This document shows positions 35,748 through 45,242 of a DNA stretch of 64,000 nucleotides, piece after piece (the first letter of the stretch is position 1; every line of letters starts with the position of its first letter). Under the pieces are notes generated by a model that made no database searches, was not told the origin of the DNA, and worked only from the letters and a program-made list of their open reading frames with translations. Position numbers and translations under genes: made by a program. Source of the DNA: Mesobaculum littorinae (lineage in GTDB: Bacteria; Pseudomonadota; Alphaproteobacteria; Rhodobacterales; Rhodobacteraceae); assembly GCF_004011175.1 (NCBI RefSeq), contig NZ_RQXX01000007.1:89700-153699 (forward strand). Direction: 5' to 3'.

Positions 35748-36410
35748 ATGATAACCCTTCATCATTGCCACGACACGCGGTCGATGCGTGTCCTGTGGCT
35801 GCTTAACGAGCTTGACCTGACATACACCCTGTCGGTCTATCCCTTCGACGCAACGCTGCGATCCCCGGCCTACCTGACGCTCAACCCCGTGGGCCGCGTG
35901 CCCACGATCGAGATCGATGGCGAGACGATCTGGGAGTCGGGGGCGATTCTCGAATTCCTCTGCGAACGCTTCCCCGAACGCGGGTTGGGGCGTCTGCCGG
36001 GTGATATCGACCGGCCCGACTACCTGATCTGGCTTCACTTTGCCGAGACCGTCAGCCACCATGTCGGCGCCCTGATCCAGCAGCACATGGTGCTGGACGA
36101 CACCGTGCGCTCGCCCACGCTGATGAAGATCGAGGCGGCGCGACTGGCCAAGTGCTACGGCGCGATCGAGGCGCGGCTTTCGACACCGCTGGAAAACCGC
36201 GACTACCTTCTGACCAGCGGCTTTTCCGCGGCCGATATCGCCTGCGGGCAGGCGGTTTACATGGCGCGCCACTTCCTGCCGCTCGACGCCTTTCCCGAAA
36301 CCGCCGCGTGGTACGACCGGCTGACCGAGCGGCCGGGCTTCGTCGCCGCACTGCCGCCCGAGGACGTGCAGCGCATCTTCACGCAGGCCTATTACCCGGT
36401 GCCGGACTGA
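35748..36410 (+). CDS. glutathione S-transferase
   Basis: A 220-residue GST. The thioredoxin-fold N-terminal half contains the [26 protein letters not shown] block, with the cis-Pro and the Glu-Ser that bind glutathione. The C-terminal helical domain contains [19 protein letters not shown] catalytic Ser or Cys is not obvious near [10 protein letters not shown]; Ser12 is a candidate. The substrate is unknown. It stands alone ahead of the nuo promoter. Confidence 0.9.
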   Translation: MITLHHCHDTRSMRVLWLLNELDLTYTLSVYPFDATLRSPAYLTLNPVGRVPTIEIDGETIWESGAILEFLCERFPERGLGRLPGDIDRPDYLIWLHFAETVSHHVGALIQQHMVLDDTVRSPTLMKIEAARLAKCYGAIEARLSTPLENRDYLLTSGFSAADIACGQAVYMARHFLPLDAFPETAAWYDRLTERPGFVAALPPEDVQRIFTQAYYPVPD

Positions 36411-36510
36411 CAGGACCTGCCGGCAGGCCGCTGCGCCCCGCCGGCGCGCGGCCGACCCCGGGCGCCGCCTGCTTGCGTCACGGCAGGGCCCTGTGGCCGG
36501 CGCGGTTCTG

Positions 36511-36539
36511 TTGACCCCCGGCGGCGGCGGGACTAAACC
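36511..36539 (+). promoter_or_regulatory. candidate promoter of the nuo genes
   Basis: TTGACC at 36511-36516, a 17-base spacer and TAAACC at 36534-36539 lie about 30 bases ahead of the GTG start of nuoA. The -35 is good and the -10 weak, which is common in this group. Confidence 0.5.
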
Positions 36540-36570
36540 GCAGGGAACGCCGGTCCAAAGGAGCCACCCA

Positions 36571-36936
36571 GTGCAAGACCTGGTCGCCAATTACGCCCCG
36601 ATCCTGATCTTCATCGCGCTTGCCGTCGCTCTCGGCCTCGTGCTTCTGGCCGCCGCGGCGATCGTCGCCGTGCGCGCCCCCGATCCCGAAAAGGTGTCGG
36701 CTTACGAATGCGGGTTCAACGCCTTCGACGACGCGCGAATGAAATTCGACGTCCGGTTCTACCTTGTGTCGATCCTCTTCATTATCTTTGATCTCGAGAT
36801 CGCGTTCCTGTTCCCGTGGGCGGTGACGTTCCCGGTCATGACCGATCTCGCCTTCTGGTCGATGATGGTGTTCCTCACCGTTCTCACCGTCGGCTTCGCT
36901 TACGAATGGAAGAAGGGGGCCCTCGAATGGGAGTGA
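36571..36936 (+). CDS. nuoA: NADH-quinone oxidoreductase subunit A
   Basis: A 121-residue membrane subunit of complex I with three helices. It has the conserved loop [40 protein letters not shown], including the Cys that becomes exposed in the deactive enzyme, and ends [13 protein letters not shown]. The start is a GTG at 36571 with AAAGGAG seven bases upstream. The reading [14 protein letters not shown] fits the family, and no ATG is nearer. It overlaps nuoB by 10 bases. Confidence 0.96.
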   Translation: MQDLVANYAPILIFIALAVALGLVLLAAAAIVAVRAPDPEKVSAYECGFNAFDDARMKFDVRFYLVSILFIIFDLEIAFLFPWAVTFPVMTDLAFWSMMVFLTVLTVGFAYEWKKGALEWE

Positions 36937-37460
36937 GCACCGCAACCTATGATGCCGGCCCGGACAAGGAGGTCGCCACGCAGAGCCTGAACCGTGAGCT
37001 GACGGACAAGGGTTTCCTGCTGACCTCGACCGACGACATCATCAACTGGGCGCGGACCGGCAGCCTGCACTGGATGACGTTCGGCTTGGCGTGCTGCGCG
37101 GTCGAGATGATGCAGACCTCGATGCCGCACTACGACCTGGAACGCTTCGGCATGGCGCCGCGCGCCAGCCCGCGGCAGTCCGACCTGATGATCGTCGCCG
37201 GCACGCTGACCAACAAGATGGCGCCGGCGCTGCGCAAGGTCTACGACCAGATGCCCGAGCCGCGCTACGTGATCTCGATGGGGTCCTGCGCCAATGGCGG
37301 CGGCTATTACCACTACAGCTATTCGGTGGTACGTGGCTGCGACCGCATCGTGCCCGTGGACGTCTATGTCCCCGGCTGCCCGCCGACCGCCGAGGCCCTG
37401 CTTTACGGGCTCTTGCAGCTGCAGCGCAAGATCCGCCGCACCGGCACCATCACCCGCTAG
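36927..37460 (+). CDS. nuoB: NADH-quinone oxidoreductase subunit B
   Basis: A 177-residue peripheral-arm subunit that holds iron-sulfur cluster N2, the immediate electron donor to quinone. The four ligands are visible: the tandem Cys56-Cys57 ([10 protein letters not shown]), Cys121 (GSCANGG) and Cys151 ([12 protein letters not shown]). [37 protein letters not shown] is typical. The ATG at 36927 lies inside the end of nuoA, and nuoC follows after 12 bases. Confidence 0.97.
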   Translation: MGVSTATYDAGPDKEVATQSLNRELTDKGFLLTSTDDIINWARTGSLHWMTFGLACCAVEMMQTSMPHYDLERFGMAPRASPRQSDLMIVAGTLTNKMAPALRKVYDQMPEPRYVISMGSCANGGGYYHYSYSVVRGCDRIVPVDVYVPGCPPTAEALLYGLLQLQRKIRRTGTITR

Positions 37461-37472
37461 GAGGCGCGCCAG

Positions 37473-38087
37473 ATGTCCGACGTCCTGAACGAACTCGGCA
37501 CCCATATCGAGGCGCGCCGCACCGATTGTGTGCTGAGCTGGAGCATCGCCTATGGCGAGCTCACGCTCGACATCGCGCCGGGATCGGTGGTGTCGATGGT
37601 CGAATTCCTGAAGACCGACCAGACCTGCCGCTTTACCAGCCTCGTCGACATCACCGCGGTAGACCACCCCGAGCGGGACGCGCGGTTCGACGTGGTCTAC
37701 CACTTCCTGTCGATGCACCAGAACCAGCGCATCCGTCTTCGGGTCGGCGTGCGCGAGGAAGAGATGCTGCCGTCGATCATCGATGTGCACCCCTCGGCCA
37801 ACTGGTTCGAACGCGAGGTGTTCGACATGTTCGGCATCCTGTTCTCGGGCCATCCCGACCTGCGCCGCATCCTGACCGATTACGGATTCCGCGGGCATCC
37901 GCTGCGCAAGGACTTCCCCACCACGGGCTACACCGAGGTGCGCTATGACGAAGAGCAGAAGCGCGTGGTCTACGAGCCGGTTCGCCTGGTCCAGGAATAC
38001 CGCCAGTTCGATTTCATGAGCCCGTGGGAAGGCGCCGACTACATCCTGCCGGGCGACGAAAAGACCACGACGGAGCCGCCGAAATGA
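37473..38087 (+). CDS. nuoC: NADH-quinone oxidoreductase subunit C
   Basis: A 204-residue 30-kDa subunit of the complex I peripheral arm. The diagnostic block [39 protein letters not shown] is intact at residues about 109-150. It is separate from NuoD, unlike the fused NuoCD of E. coli. A GGAGGCGCGCCAG ribosome site precedes the ATG at 37473. The next gene is not nuoD but a sulfotransferase, 41 bases downstream. Confidence 0.96.
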   Translation: MSDVLNELGTHIEARRTDCVLSWSIAYGELTLDIAPGSVVSMVEFLKTDQTCRFTSLVDITAVDHPERDARFDVVYHFLSMHQNQRIRLRVGVREEEMLPSIIDVHPSANWFEREVFDMFGILFSGHPDLRRILTDYGFRGHPLRKDFPTTGYTEVRYDEEQKRVVYEPVRLVQEYRQFDFMSPWEGADYILPGDEKTTTEPPK

Positions 38088-38128
38088 CGGCGGGCATCCG
38101 CCGGTCCGCGGACTGACGGTCAGGGGCC

Positions 38129-38998
38129 ATGACAGATCCCGTCGTGATGTTCTGCACGGGCGCCACCAAGGCGGGCACCAGCTGGCTGCACGAGGTGCTG
38201 TCGGACCATCCCGAATGCCACTTTCGCAGCGTCAAGGAGCTGCACTACTTCGACGCCCTCGAGCATGATCAACGGGAGGGGCAGGCGGCGCAGATCCGCA
38301 AGCATACCGACATCCTGCGCGGTCGGCTGGAGGATGCCCCCGCGGCACGGTTGGCCGATATCGCCCGCCGCATCGCCGACCGCGAAGCCTGGCTGCCGGT
38401 GATCGAACGTGGAAACCTGCAGGCCTATACCGGCTACCTGACCGACGGGGTGGGGAAAGCGCGGGTCGTGGGCGACGTGACGCCCGCCTATGCGCTGTTG
38501 CCCGAACGACGCCTGCGCGAAATGGCGGCGATCGCGCCCGACGTGCGATTCGTCTACCTCCTGCGCGATCCGGTCGCCCGGCTCTGGAGCCACGTGCGCA
38601 TGATCGCCACCCGGCGCGGGGGCGGCGCGCTCGACCCCAAGAGGGCGCGCAACGTGTTGCGCCGCACCCTGGGCGGAGAGGAAACGGAAATCGCGGTGCG
38701 CGGCGATTACGCTGCCGCGCTGACCCGGCTCGATGCCGCGGTCTCGCCCCAGCGGCGGCTCGTGCTATTTTACGAGGACGCGGTCGCGCCCGGCGGGCTG
38801 GATCCGCTGTGCGATTTCCTCGGGATCGGCCGGGTGCAGGGCAGTGACCGTCGCGTCCATGCCGGCACGCGGCTGGACATGACCGACGAACAGCGCGACA
38901 AGGCGCGGGACTGGCTCGCGCCGCAATACGATTTCGTGGCCCGCAGGATGGGCCGGCTGCCCGACGCATGGGAAAATTCCCGTGGGCGGCGAAGCTAA
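38129..38998 (+). CDS. P-loop sulfotransferase, inserted between nuoC and nuoD
   Basis: A 289-residue PAPS-dependent sulfotransferase of the heparan-sulfate/NodH-like class. The 5'-phosphosulfate loop is GATKAGTSWLHEV (residues 11-23, Lys14). The 3'-phosphate contact is in VYLLRDPVARLWSHVRM near residue 142, and LVLFYEDAV near 211 follows the fold. The acceptor (lipid, sugar or small molecule) is unknown, and no PAPS-synthesis genes are nearby. It lies 41 bases after nuoC and 15 bases before nuoD in the same direction, so it must be cotranscribed with complex I. No obvious base-composition break was seen. Confidence 0.88.
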   Translation: MTDPVVMFCTGATKAGTSWLHEVLSDHPECHFRSVKELHYFDALEHDQREGQAAQIRKHTDILRGRLEDAPAARLADIARRIADREAWLPVIERGNLQAYTGYLTDGVGKARVVGDVTPAYALLPERRLREMAAIAPDVRFVYLLRDPVARLWSHVRMIATRRGGGALDPKRARNVLRRTLGGEETEIAVRGDYAAALTRLDAAVSPQRRLVLFYEDAVAPGGLDPLCDFLGIGRVQGSDRRVHAGTRLDMTDEQRDKARDWLAPQYDFVARRMGRLPDAWENSRGRRS

Positions 38999-39013
38999 CG
39001 AGGATCTTTTCAG

Positions 39014-40222
39014 ATGGACGGACAATTCAACGACGCCCAGACCGGCGAACAGAAGATCCGGAACTTCAACCTGAACTTCGGCCCGCAGCACCCCGCGGCG
39101 CACGGCGTGCTGCGCCTTGTGCTCGAGCTCGACGGCGAAATCGTCGAACGCTGCGATCCGCATATCGGCCTTCTGCATCGCGGCACCGAAAAGTTGATGG
39201 AAAGCCGCACCTACCTGCAGAACCTGCCCTATCTCGACCGGCTGGACTATGTCTCGCCGATGTCGATGGAGCATTCCTACTGCCTCGCCATCGAGAAACT
39301 GACAGGTACCCCGGTGCCGCGCCGGGCCCAGCTGATCCGGGTGCTCTTCTCCGAAATCACCCGGGTGCTGAACCACCTGATGAACGTCACCACGCAGGCT
39401 ATGGACGTGGGCGCGCTGACCCCGCCGCTCTGGGGCTTTTCCGAGCGGGAAAAGCTCATGGGCTTTTACGAGGCTGCCAGCGGCGGGCGCATGCACGCGG
39501 CCTATTTCCGCCCCGGCGGCGTGCATCAGGACCTGACGCCCAAGCTCATCGACGACATCGATGCCTGGGCCGATCACTTCCCGAAGGTGCTGAACGACCT
39601 CAACAGCCTGCTGACGGACAACCGGATCTTCAAGCAGCGCAACGTCGACATCTGCAAGGTCAGCCAGCAGGAATGCCTCGAATGGGGCTTCTCGGGCGTG
39701 ATGGTGCGCGGCTCGGGCCTGGCATGGGACCTTCGGCGTGCGCAGCCCTACGAATGCTATGACGAGTTCGAGTTCCAGGTGCCCGTCGGCGTCAACGGCG
39801 ACTGCTTCGACCGCTACCTCTGCCGGATGGCCGAGATGCGCGAATCGACCAAGATCATCCAGCAGGCCCTGACCAAGCTCAGGGCCGAGCCCGGGCCGGT
39901 GATGACGCGCGGCAAGATCAGCCCGCCCAAGCGCGGCGACATGAAGACCTCGATGGAGGCGTTGATCCACCACTTCAAGCTCTACACCGAGGGCTTTCAC
40001 GTGCCTGAGGGCGAGGTCTACGCCTGCGTCGAGGCGCCGAAGGGGGAATTCGGCGTCTACATGGTGTCGGACGGTACCAACCGCCCCTACCGCATCAAGC
40101 TTCGCTCGCCGGACTACCTGCATCTGCAGGCCATGGACCACGTCTCCAAGGGTCACCAGCTGGCCGACGTGGCCGCGATCATCGGCTCGCTCGACGTCGT
40201 GTTCGGCGGCGTCGACCGCTGA
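39014..40222 (+). CDS. nuoD: NADH-quinone oxidoreductase subunit D
   Basis: A 402-residue 49-kDa subunit that forms the quinone pocket with Nuo[23 protein letters not shown] begins near residue 24, [14 protein letters not shown] follows, and [20 protein letters not shown] and the C-terminal DVVFGGVDR are all intact. Length is normal. A GAGGAT ribosome site precedes the ATG at 39014. The usual nuoE/nuoF genes do not follow; a 393-base spacer and homospermidine synthase come next. Confidence 0.97.
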   Translation: MDGQFNDAQTGEQKIRNFNLNFGPQHPAAHGVLRLVLELDGEIVERCDPHIGLLHRGTEKLMESRTYLQNLPYLDRLDYVSPMSMEHSYCLAIEKLTGTPVPRRAQLIRVLFSEITRVLNHLMNVTTQAMDVGALTPPLWGFSEREKLMGFYEAASGGRMHAAYFRPGGVHQDLTPKLIDDIDAWADHFPKVLNDLNSLLTDNRIFKQRNVDICKVSQQECLEWGFSGVMVRGSGLAWDLRRAQPYECYDEFEFQVPVGVNGDCFDRYLCRMAEMRESTKIIQQALTKLRAEPGPVMTRGKISPPKRGDMKTSMEALIHHFKLYTEGFHVPEGEVYACVEAPKGEFGVYMVSDGTNRPYRIKLRSPDYLHLQAMDHVSKGHQLADVAAIIGSLDVVFGGVDR

Positions 40223-40615
40223 TCCCGGCCGCACCGCGTGCCGCGCCCGTCGGGGCCGGCACGCGGAGGGCCGCCCCCCATCACGACGCCCGCCGCCGCA
40301 CCGGCGATACCGCCGCCCCGCGCCGCCCGGGCCCATCCCCTAGCGCCCTTAGTGTTTCTTCTCTTCAAAAATACTCCCGCCGGAGGCTCCGACGCCGGCC
40401 AGCTGCGGCCACGGGTTCATGTCTCGCACCCCTCACGCGCCCGACATCCATAAGGCCCTGCCCGCGCCACGCCGCCGGTGACACGCCTCCCATGCCGCGC
40501 CGCCTGAAAGCGGCGCCACCTCCCGCGCCAGGCCGCCCATGATGCGCCGCCGCTCCGGTTCCCATCCTCCCGTGCATTCGCTATTCCTCGGGTAAAGCTT
40601 GTTCGAGGACCCGCG
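40223..40615. other. gene-free spacer between nuoD and homospermidine synthase
   Basis: The spacer is strikingly C-rich on the plus strand (long CCGCC/CCCGCC runs) and has no credible open frame. It holds one copy of a 32-base dispersed motif in minus orientation (40355-40386). The promoter of the homospermidine synthase gene should lie near its end. No relic of nuoE was recognised. Confidence 0.6.
40355..40386 (-). repeat. dispersed 32-base intergenic motif, copy A
   Basis: On the minus strand it reads CCTCCGGCGGGAGTATTTT followed by TGAAGAGAAGAAA. It matches copy B at 45184-45215 at 29 of 32 positions. The front can fold CTCC-ggcg-GGAG followed by a T-rich tail, like a weak terminator. From memory, very similar motifs are common between genes in Rhodobacterales. 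Confidence 0.75.
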
Positions 40616-42040
40616 ATGCGCACGCAATATCCCGTTTACGGCCGGATCGACGGCCCCATCGTCATCATCGGTTTCGGCTCGATCGGCCGTGGCACGCTGC
40701 CGCTGATCGAACGGCATTTCGACTTCGACGCGGAGAAGCTCTGCGTCGTCGAACCCGACCCCGCCGCCAGCACCTTTCTGGCCCAGCGGGACATCACCCA
40801 CGTGCAAGAGGCCCTGACGCCGCAGAACTACCGCGAGGTTCTGGGGCGGCTGTTCCCCGAGGGGCAGGGCGGTTTCTGCGTCAATCTCTCGGTCGACACC
40901 TCGTCGCTCGACCTGATGAAGTTCTGCCGCGAACGCGGCGTGCTCTACATCGACACGGTGGTCGAACCCTGGGCGGGGTTCTACTTCGAGACGACCGACA
41001 ACGCGCAGCGCACGAACTACGCCCTGCGCCAGAAGGTGCGTGACGAAAAGGCGGCCAACCCCGGCGGCACCACTGCGGTCTCCTGCTGCGGGGCCAACCC
41101 CGGCATGGTGTCGTGGTTCGTGAAAGAGGCTCTGACCACGCTTGCGCGGGACACCGGCCGGGTGACCCCCGCACCCGCCAACCGCGCGGACTGGGCGACC
41201 CTGATGCGCGACCTGGGCGTCAAGGGCGTCCACATCGCCGAACGCGACACCCAGGCCCGCCGCCGCCCCCGCCCGCGTGGCACCTTCGTCAACACCTGGT
41301 CGGTCGAGGGCTTCATCGCCGAAGGCTTCCAGCCGGCCGAACTGGGGTGGGGCACGCACGAGACGTGGTTCCCCGAAAATGGCCACAGCTTCGACACCGG
41401 CTGCCAGTCCGGCATCTGGCTGGCGCGGCCGGGCGCCATCACCCGGGTCCATACCTGGTGCCCGACGCCGGGGCCGCAGTTCGGCTTTCTCGTCACGCAT
41501 AACGAGGCGATCTCGATCTCGGATTACTACACCCTGGGCGACGTCTCCGCGCCCGAGTTCCGCCCGACCTGCCACTATGCCTACCACCCCTGCGACGACG
41601 CGGTGCTGTCGCTGCACGAGATGTTCGGCTCGGGCCGGCAGCAAAGCGTGCACGAGATCCTCGACGAATCCGAGATCGTCGAGGGCATCGACGAACTGGG
41701 CGTGCTGCTTTACGGGCACGAGAGGAACGCGCTCTGGTACGGCTCGCGCCTGTCGAACGAAGAGACGCGGCAACTGGCGCCCTACCAGAACGCAACCGGG
41801 CTTCAGGTGACCAGCGCGGTGCTGGCCGGCATGGTCTGGGCGCTCGAAAATCCGCAGGCGGGCATCGTCGAGACCGACGAGATGGACCATGCCCGGTGCC
41901 TTGAGGTGCAGCGTCCCTACCTCGGACCGGTCGAGGCGCATTATACCGACTGGACGCCGTTGCAGGACCGGTGGGAGCATTTCGAGGAGGATATCGACCC
42001 CTCAGACCCCTGGCTGTTCCGCAACGTGCTGGCCAGTTGA
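40616..42040 (+). CDS. hss: homospermidine synthase
   Basis: A 474-residue NAD-dependent enzyme that joins aminobutyl groups from putrescine (or spermidine) to form sym-homospermidine, the main polyamine of many alphaproteobacteria. The Rossmann motif VIIGFGSIGRGTLPLIERHF is at residue 17, YIDTVVEPWAGFY near 116, CCGANPGMVSWFVKEAL near 161 and GTFVNTWSVEGF near 222. Length is normal for bacterial Hss. It is a single gene with no other polyamine gene adjacent. Confidence 0.93.
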   Translation: MRTQYPVYGRIDGPIVIIGFGSIGRGTLPLIERHFDFDAEKLCVVEPDPAASTFLAQRDITHVQEALTPQNYREVLGRLFPEGQGGFCVNLSVDTSSLDLMKFCRERGVLYIDTVVEPWAGFYFETTDNAQRTNYALRQKVRDEKAANPGGTTAVSCCGANPGMVSWFVKEALTTLARDTGRVTPAPANRADWATLMRDLGVKGVHIAERDTQARRRPRPRGTFVNTWSVEGFIAEGFQPAELGWGTHETWFPENGHSFDTGCQSGIWLARPGAITRVHTWCPTPGPQFGFLVTHNEAISISDYYTLGDVSAPEFRPTCHYAYHPCDDAVLSLHEMFGSGRQQSVHEILDESEIVEGIDELGVLLYGHERNALWYGSRLSNEETRQLAPYQNATGLQVTSAVLAGMVWALENPQAGIVETDEMDHARCLEVQRPYLGPVEAHYTDWTPLQDRWEHFEEDIDPSDPWLFRNVLAS

Positions 42041-42189
42041 CGCGCCGGCCCGCGGTCCCGTGCCCGGCGTAAGCCTCCGGTTGTGGGTGCCGGCCTGACC
42101 CGGGGGAGCGAAACGATCCGGCCGGGGCCTGCGGGCTCTGGCCACACCCCTGCGCCGGCGCTATGCAGACGTCAGCCAAGAGGAACTTC

Positions 42190-43290
42190 ATGACCCACGC
42201 CATCCATCCGCAACCCGGCATCCTGGACATCTCGCTCTACCAGGGCGGGGCAAGCCATGTCGACGGCGTCTCGGACGTGGTGAAGCTGTCGTCGAACGAA
42301 AACCCCTTCGGCCCGCCCGAAAGCGCGAAGGAGGCGATGCGCCGCACCGCTCACCTGATGCACCGCTATCCGCCCACTGATCACGCGGCCCTGCGCCACG
42401 CGATCGCCGAGGTGCACTCCCTGGATGCCGAGCGTGTCATCTGCGGCGCGGGCTCGGACGAGATCATCCACTTTCTCTGCCAGGCCTATGCCGGCCCGGG
42501 GGACGAGGTGATCCACACCGAGCACGGGTTCTCGATGTATCGCATCTCGACCCTGGCCGCCGGGGCCCACCCCGTCGAGGTGCCCGAGCGTGAGCGGACC
42601 GTCGATGTCGACGCGATCCTCGATGCCTGCTGTTTCCGCACCAAGCTGGTGTTCATCGCCAACCCGGCGAACCCCACGGGCACGATGATCGGTGCGAACG
42701 ACATCGCGCGGCTGGCCGCCGACCTGCCGCCGCACACGCTTCTGGTGCTGGACGGCGCCTATGCCGAATTCGTGGATGGTTTCGACGGGGGCGCCGGGCT
42801 GGTCGACAAGCGTGACAACGTCTTCATGACGCGGACGTTCTCCAAGCTTTACGGGCTGGGCGGTCTGCGGATCGGCTGGGGCTACGGCCCCGCGCATGTG
42901 ATCGACGTGCTGAACCGCATCCGCGGACCCTTCAACCTGTCCGAAACCCAGCTAGCCGCGGCCGAGGCCGCCGTGCGCGACCGCGACTGGGCCGACCGCT
43001 GCCGGGCCGAGAATGCGCGCATGCGCACCTGGCTGGCCAAGGCGCTGGCAGAGCTGGGCGTGCCTTCGGATACCTCGTGCGCGAACTTCGTTCTGGCGCG
43101 GTTCACCGATGCCGACGAGGCGCAGGCCTGCGACCGGTTCCTGCGCGGCGAAGGGCTGATCGTGCGGCAGGTCGCGGGCTACAAGCTGCCCAACTGCCTG
43201 CGGATCACGGTGGGCGACGAAGCCTCGTGCCGCCGCGTTGTCCACGCCGTCGCGCGGTTCCGCGATACCTACGGGGAACACCGGGCGTGA
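42190..43290 (+). CDS. hisC: histidinol-phosphate/aromatic aminotransferase
   Basis: A 366-residue class-I PLP aminotransferase of the HisC group. Landmarks are [33 protein letters not shown], the ANPANPTGT segment, [11 protein letters not shown] and the Schiff-base Lys219 in [15 protein letters not shown]. The terminal GWRITVG-like [15 protein letters not shown] is typical. It overlaps the tyrA-type gene by four bases (GTGA), so it may act on prephenate or aromatic keto acids as well as on imidazole-acetol phosphate. The start was placed at 42190 (AAGAGGA ribosome site) rather than at an upstream ATG at 42163. Confidence 0.88.
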   Translation: MTHAIHPQPGILDISLYQGGASHVDGVSDVVKLSSNENPFGPPESAKEAMRRTAHLMHRYPPTDHAALRHAIAEVHSLDAERVICGAGSDEIIHFLCQAYAGPGDEVIHTEHGFSMYRISTLAAGAHPVEVPERERTVDVDAILDACCFRTKLVFIANPANPTGTMIGANDIARLAADLPPHTLLVLDGAYAEFVDGFDGGAGLVDKRDNVFMTRTFSKLYGLGGLRIGWGYGPAHVIDVLNRIRGPFNLSETQLAAAEAAVRDRDWADRCRAENARMRTWLAKALAELGVPSDTSCANFVLARFTDADEAQACDRFLRGEGLIVRQVAGYKLPNCLRITVGDEASCRRVVHAVARFRDTYGEHRA

Positions 43291-44219
43291 GCGTGATCTA
43301 CGACCGCGTCGCCCTGATCGGGCTTGGCCTGATCGCGGGATCAATGGCCCACGCAATGCGTCGCGCGGGTGTGGCAGGCGACATCGTGGGCACGGCCCGG
43401 TCGGCCGAGACCCGCGCCACAGCTCAAGAGATCGGGTTGTGCGACCGCATCGTTGCGACCGCGGCCGAGGCCGTGGCGGATGCTGACCTGGTCGTGCTGG
43501 CCGTGCCGGTGGGCGCGATGGCCGCGGTCGCCGAGGAGATCGGCCCGCACCTGAAGCCCGGCGCGACGGTCACCGACGTGGGGTCGGTCAAGAAGGCGGT
43601 GGTCGAGGCCGTGGGCCCGCATATCCCGGCGGGCGTGCACTTCATCCCCGGGCATCCCCTGGCGGGGACCGAGCATTCCGGCCCGCGCGCGGGCTTTGCC
43701 GAACTTTTCGACAACCGCTGGTGCCTGCTGGTGCCGGTGGAGGGCACCGAGACCGGCGCGCTCGAGCGTCTGCGCGGTTTCTGGGAGGCGCTCGGCGCGC
43801 AGGTCGAGCAGATGGACCCCGAGCATCACGACCTGGTGCTCGCCGTGACCAGCCACACGCCGCACTTGATCGCCTACACGATGGTGGGTGTGGCCGACGA
43901 CCTGCGGCGGGTGACCGATAGCGAGGTCATCAAGTTCTCGGCTGCCGGGTTTCGCGACTTTACCCGCATCGCGGCCAGCGACCCCACCATGTGGCGCGAC
44001 GTGTTCCTGACCAACAAGGATGCGACGCTGGAGATACTTGGCCGCTTCACCGAAGAGCTGTTCGCGTTGCAACGCGCGATCCGCACCGGCGACGGCGACC
44101 AGCTTTTCGACTACTTCACCCGCACCCGGGCGATCCGCCGCGGGATCATCGACGCGGGCCAGGACACCGATGCCCCGGATTTCGGGCGCGGCCTGAGCCG
44201 GGCGCAGAAGGCGGGATGA
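43287..44219 (+). CDS. tyrA: prephenate/arogenate dehydrogenase
   Basis: A 310-residue TyrA-family enzyme of tyrosine synthesis. The NAD(P) motif [21 protein letters not shown] is at residue 8. [13 protein letters not shown], the catalytic [23 protein letters not shown] region (His and Ser/Thr contacts) and [14 protein letters not shown] complete the family core. Substrate preference (prephenate or arogenate) cannot be read. The start is the GTG at 43287, which overlaps the hisC stop (GTGA). Its own stop overlaps the following ATG (ATGA), so three genes are translationally coupled. Confidence 0.93.
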   Translation: MSVIYDRVALIGLGLIAGSMAHAMRRAGVAGDIVGTARSAETRATAQEIGLCDRIVATAAEAVADADLVVLAVPVGAMAAVAEEIGPHLKPGATVTDVGSVKKAVVEAVGPHIPAGVHFIPGHPLAGTEHSGPRAGFAELFDNRWCLLVPVEGTETGALERLRGFWEALGAQVEQMDPEHHDLVLAVTSHTPHLIAYTMVGVADDLRRVTDSEVIKFSAAGFRDFTRIAASDPTMWRDVFLTNKDATLEILGRFTEELFALQRAIRTGDGDQLFDYFTRTRAIRRGIIDAGQDTDAPDFGRGLSRAQKAG

Positions 44220-45160
44220 AACGCACGGCGATCGTCCTGGCCCTGGGTCTGGCCCTGGGTCTGGCCCTTGGCGGGACCGCACCCGGCGCATGGGCCGATC
44301 GGGCCCGGCAGATCCCCACCGACGGGGCGCCGGGCACGCCCGCGACCGGGGCTGAGGAGCGAGGCGCGGCAGACGCCGTATCCGGCGCCTCGGCGAACCA
44401 GCCGGTCACGGCCAGGGGCGGAGACGTGTCGCAGAAGGCAACGACCGACCAGACCCAGCCAATCCTTGCCGTCTCACCGCGGCCGCAGGCGCGTCCCGGG
44501 GCATCCGGCGGCGGGCCGGCAGTGCGGATGCAGGTATCCCGGCCGCAAGTCACCCGCGCGGGCGGGGCGCTGTTGCTCAGTTCGCCACGCCCCCCGGGGC
44601 GGCCCGACGTGGTGCCGGCGATGGGGCAGCGACGCGGCGGCGCTATCTGCGGCGACCCTCAGCTGACGGGGCAACGCCTGCCACGCATCCGCAGCAGCAC
44701 AAGGGGGTGCGGCATCGCCGAGCCTGTGCAGGTGACAGCGGTGGCGGGCGTGACGCTCAGCCAGCCCGCGACGCTGGATTGCGGGGCGGCGCGGGCGCTC
44801 GGGACATGGGTGACCCGGACCGCCAAGCCAGCCGTGGGCCGCGCGGGCGGCGGCCTGGCGCAGCTGCACGTCGCCGCACATTACATCTGCCGCACGCGCA
44901 ACAACCGGGCGGGGGCGAAGGTGTCCGAGCATGGCCGGGGCCGGGCCATCGACATCAGCGCCGTCGTCCTGCGCGACGGCACGACGCTCGACATCCTGCG
45001 CGGCTGGCGCGATCCGCAGGCCGGGCCGCTCTGGCACCGGCTGCACCAGGGGGCCTGCGGGCCCTTCGGCACCGTTCTGGGACCGGAGGCGGACCGGTAT
45101 CACCAGGATCACCTGCATCTCGACGTGCCGGCCTCGGGCCGCGGGCCCTACTGCCGCTGA
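44216..45160 (+). CDS. extensin-like C-terminal-domain protein, exported
   Basis: A 314-residue protein with a signal peptide ([27 protein letters not shown]), a roughly 110-residue disordered Pro/Ala/Gly linker and a C-terminal extensin-like domain. The domain shows ICGDPQLTGQRLPRI, ATLDCGAARALGTWV, YICRTRNNRAGAKVSEHGRGRAIDISAVVLRDG, ACGPFGTVLGP and YHQDHLHLDVP. The SEHGxGRAIDI and HxDHxHLD motifs resemble the zinc site of D-Ala-D-Ala metallopeptidases, so a peptidoglycan role is inferred. It starts inside the tyrA stop. Confidence 0.85.
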   Translation: MKRTAIVLALGLALGLALGGTAPGAWADRARQIPTDGAPGTPATGAEERGAADAVSGASANQPVTARGGDVSQKATTDQTQPILAVSPRPQARPGASGGGPAVRMQVSRPQVTRAGGALLLSSPRPPGRPDVVPAMGQRRGGAICGDPQLTGQRLPRIRSSTRGCGIAEPVQVTAVAGVTLSQPATLDCGAARALGTWVTRTAKPAVGRAGGGLAQLHVAAHYICRTRNNRAGAKVSEHGRGRAIDISAVVLRDGTTLDILRGWRDPQAGPLWHRLHQGACGPFGTVLGPEADRYHQDHLHLDVPASGRGPYCR

Positions 45161-45183
45161 CCTGCGCGGGCAGGAGACCTGCG

Positions 45184-45215
45184 CCTCCGGCGGGAGTATT
45201 TTCGAAAAGGAGAAA
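45184..45215 (+). repeat. dispersed 32-base intergenic motif, copy B
   Basis: CCTCCGGCGGGAGTATTTT followed by CGAAAAGGAGAAA lies 24 bases after the extensin-like gene. It matches copy A (40355-40386, opposite strand) at 29 of 32 positions. It sits in the convergent gap before the minus-strand glycosylase-like gene. Confidence 0.75.
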
Positions 45216-45242
45216 TGATGGGCGTGCGAGAGTTTTGTGCGG

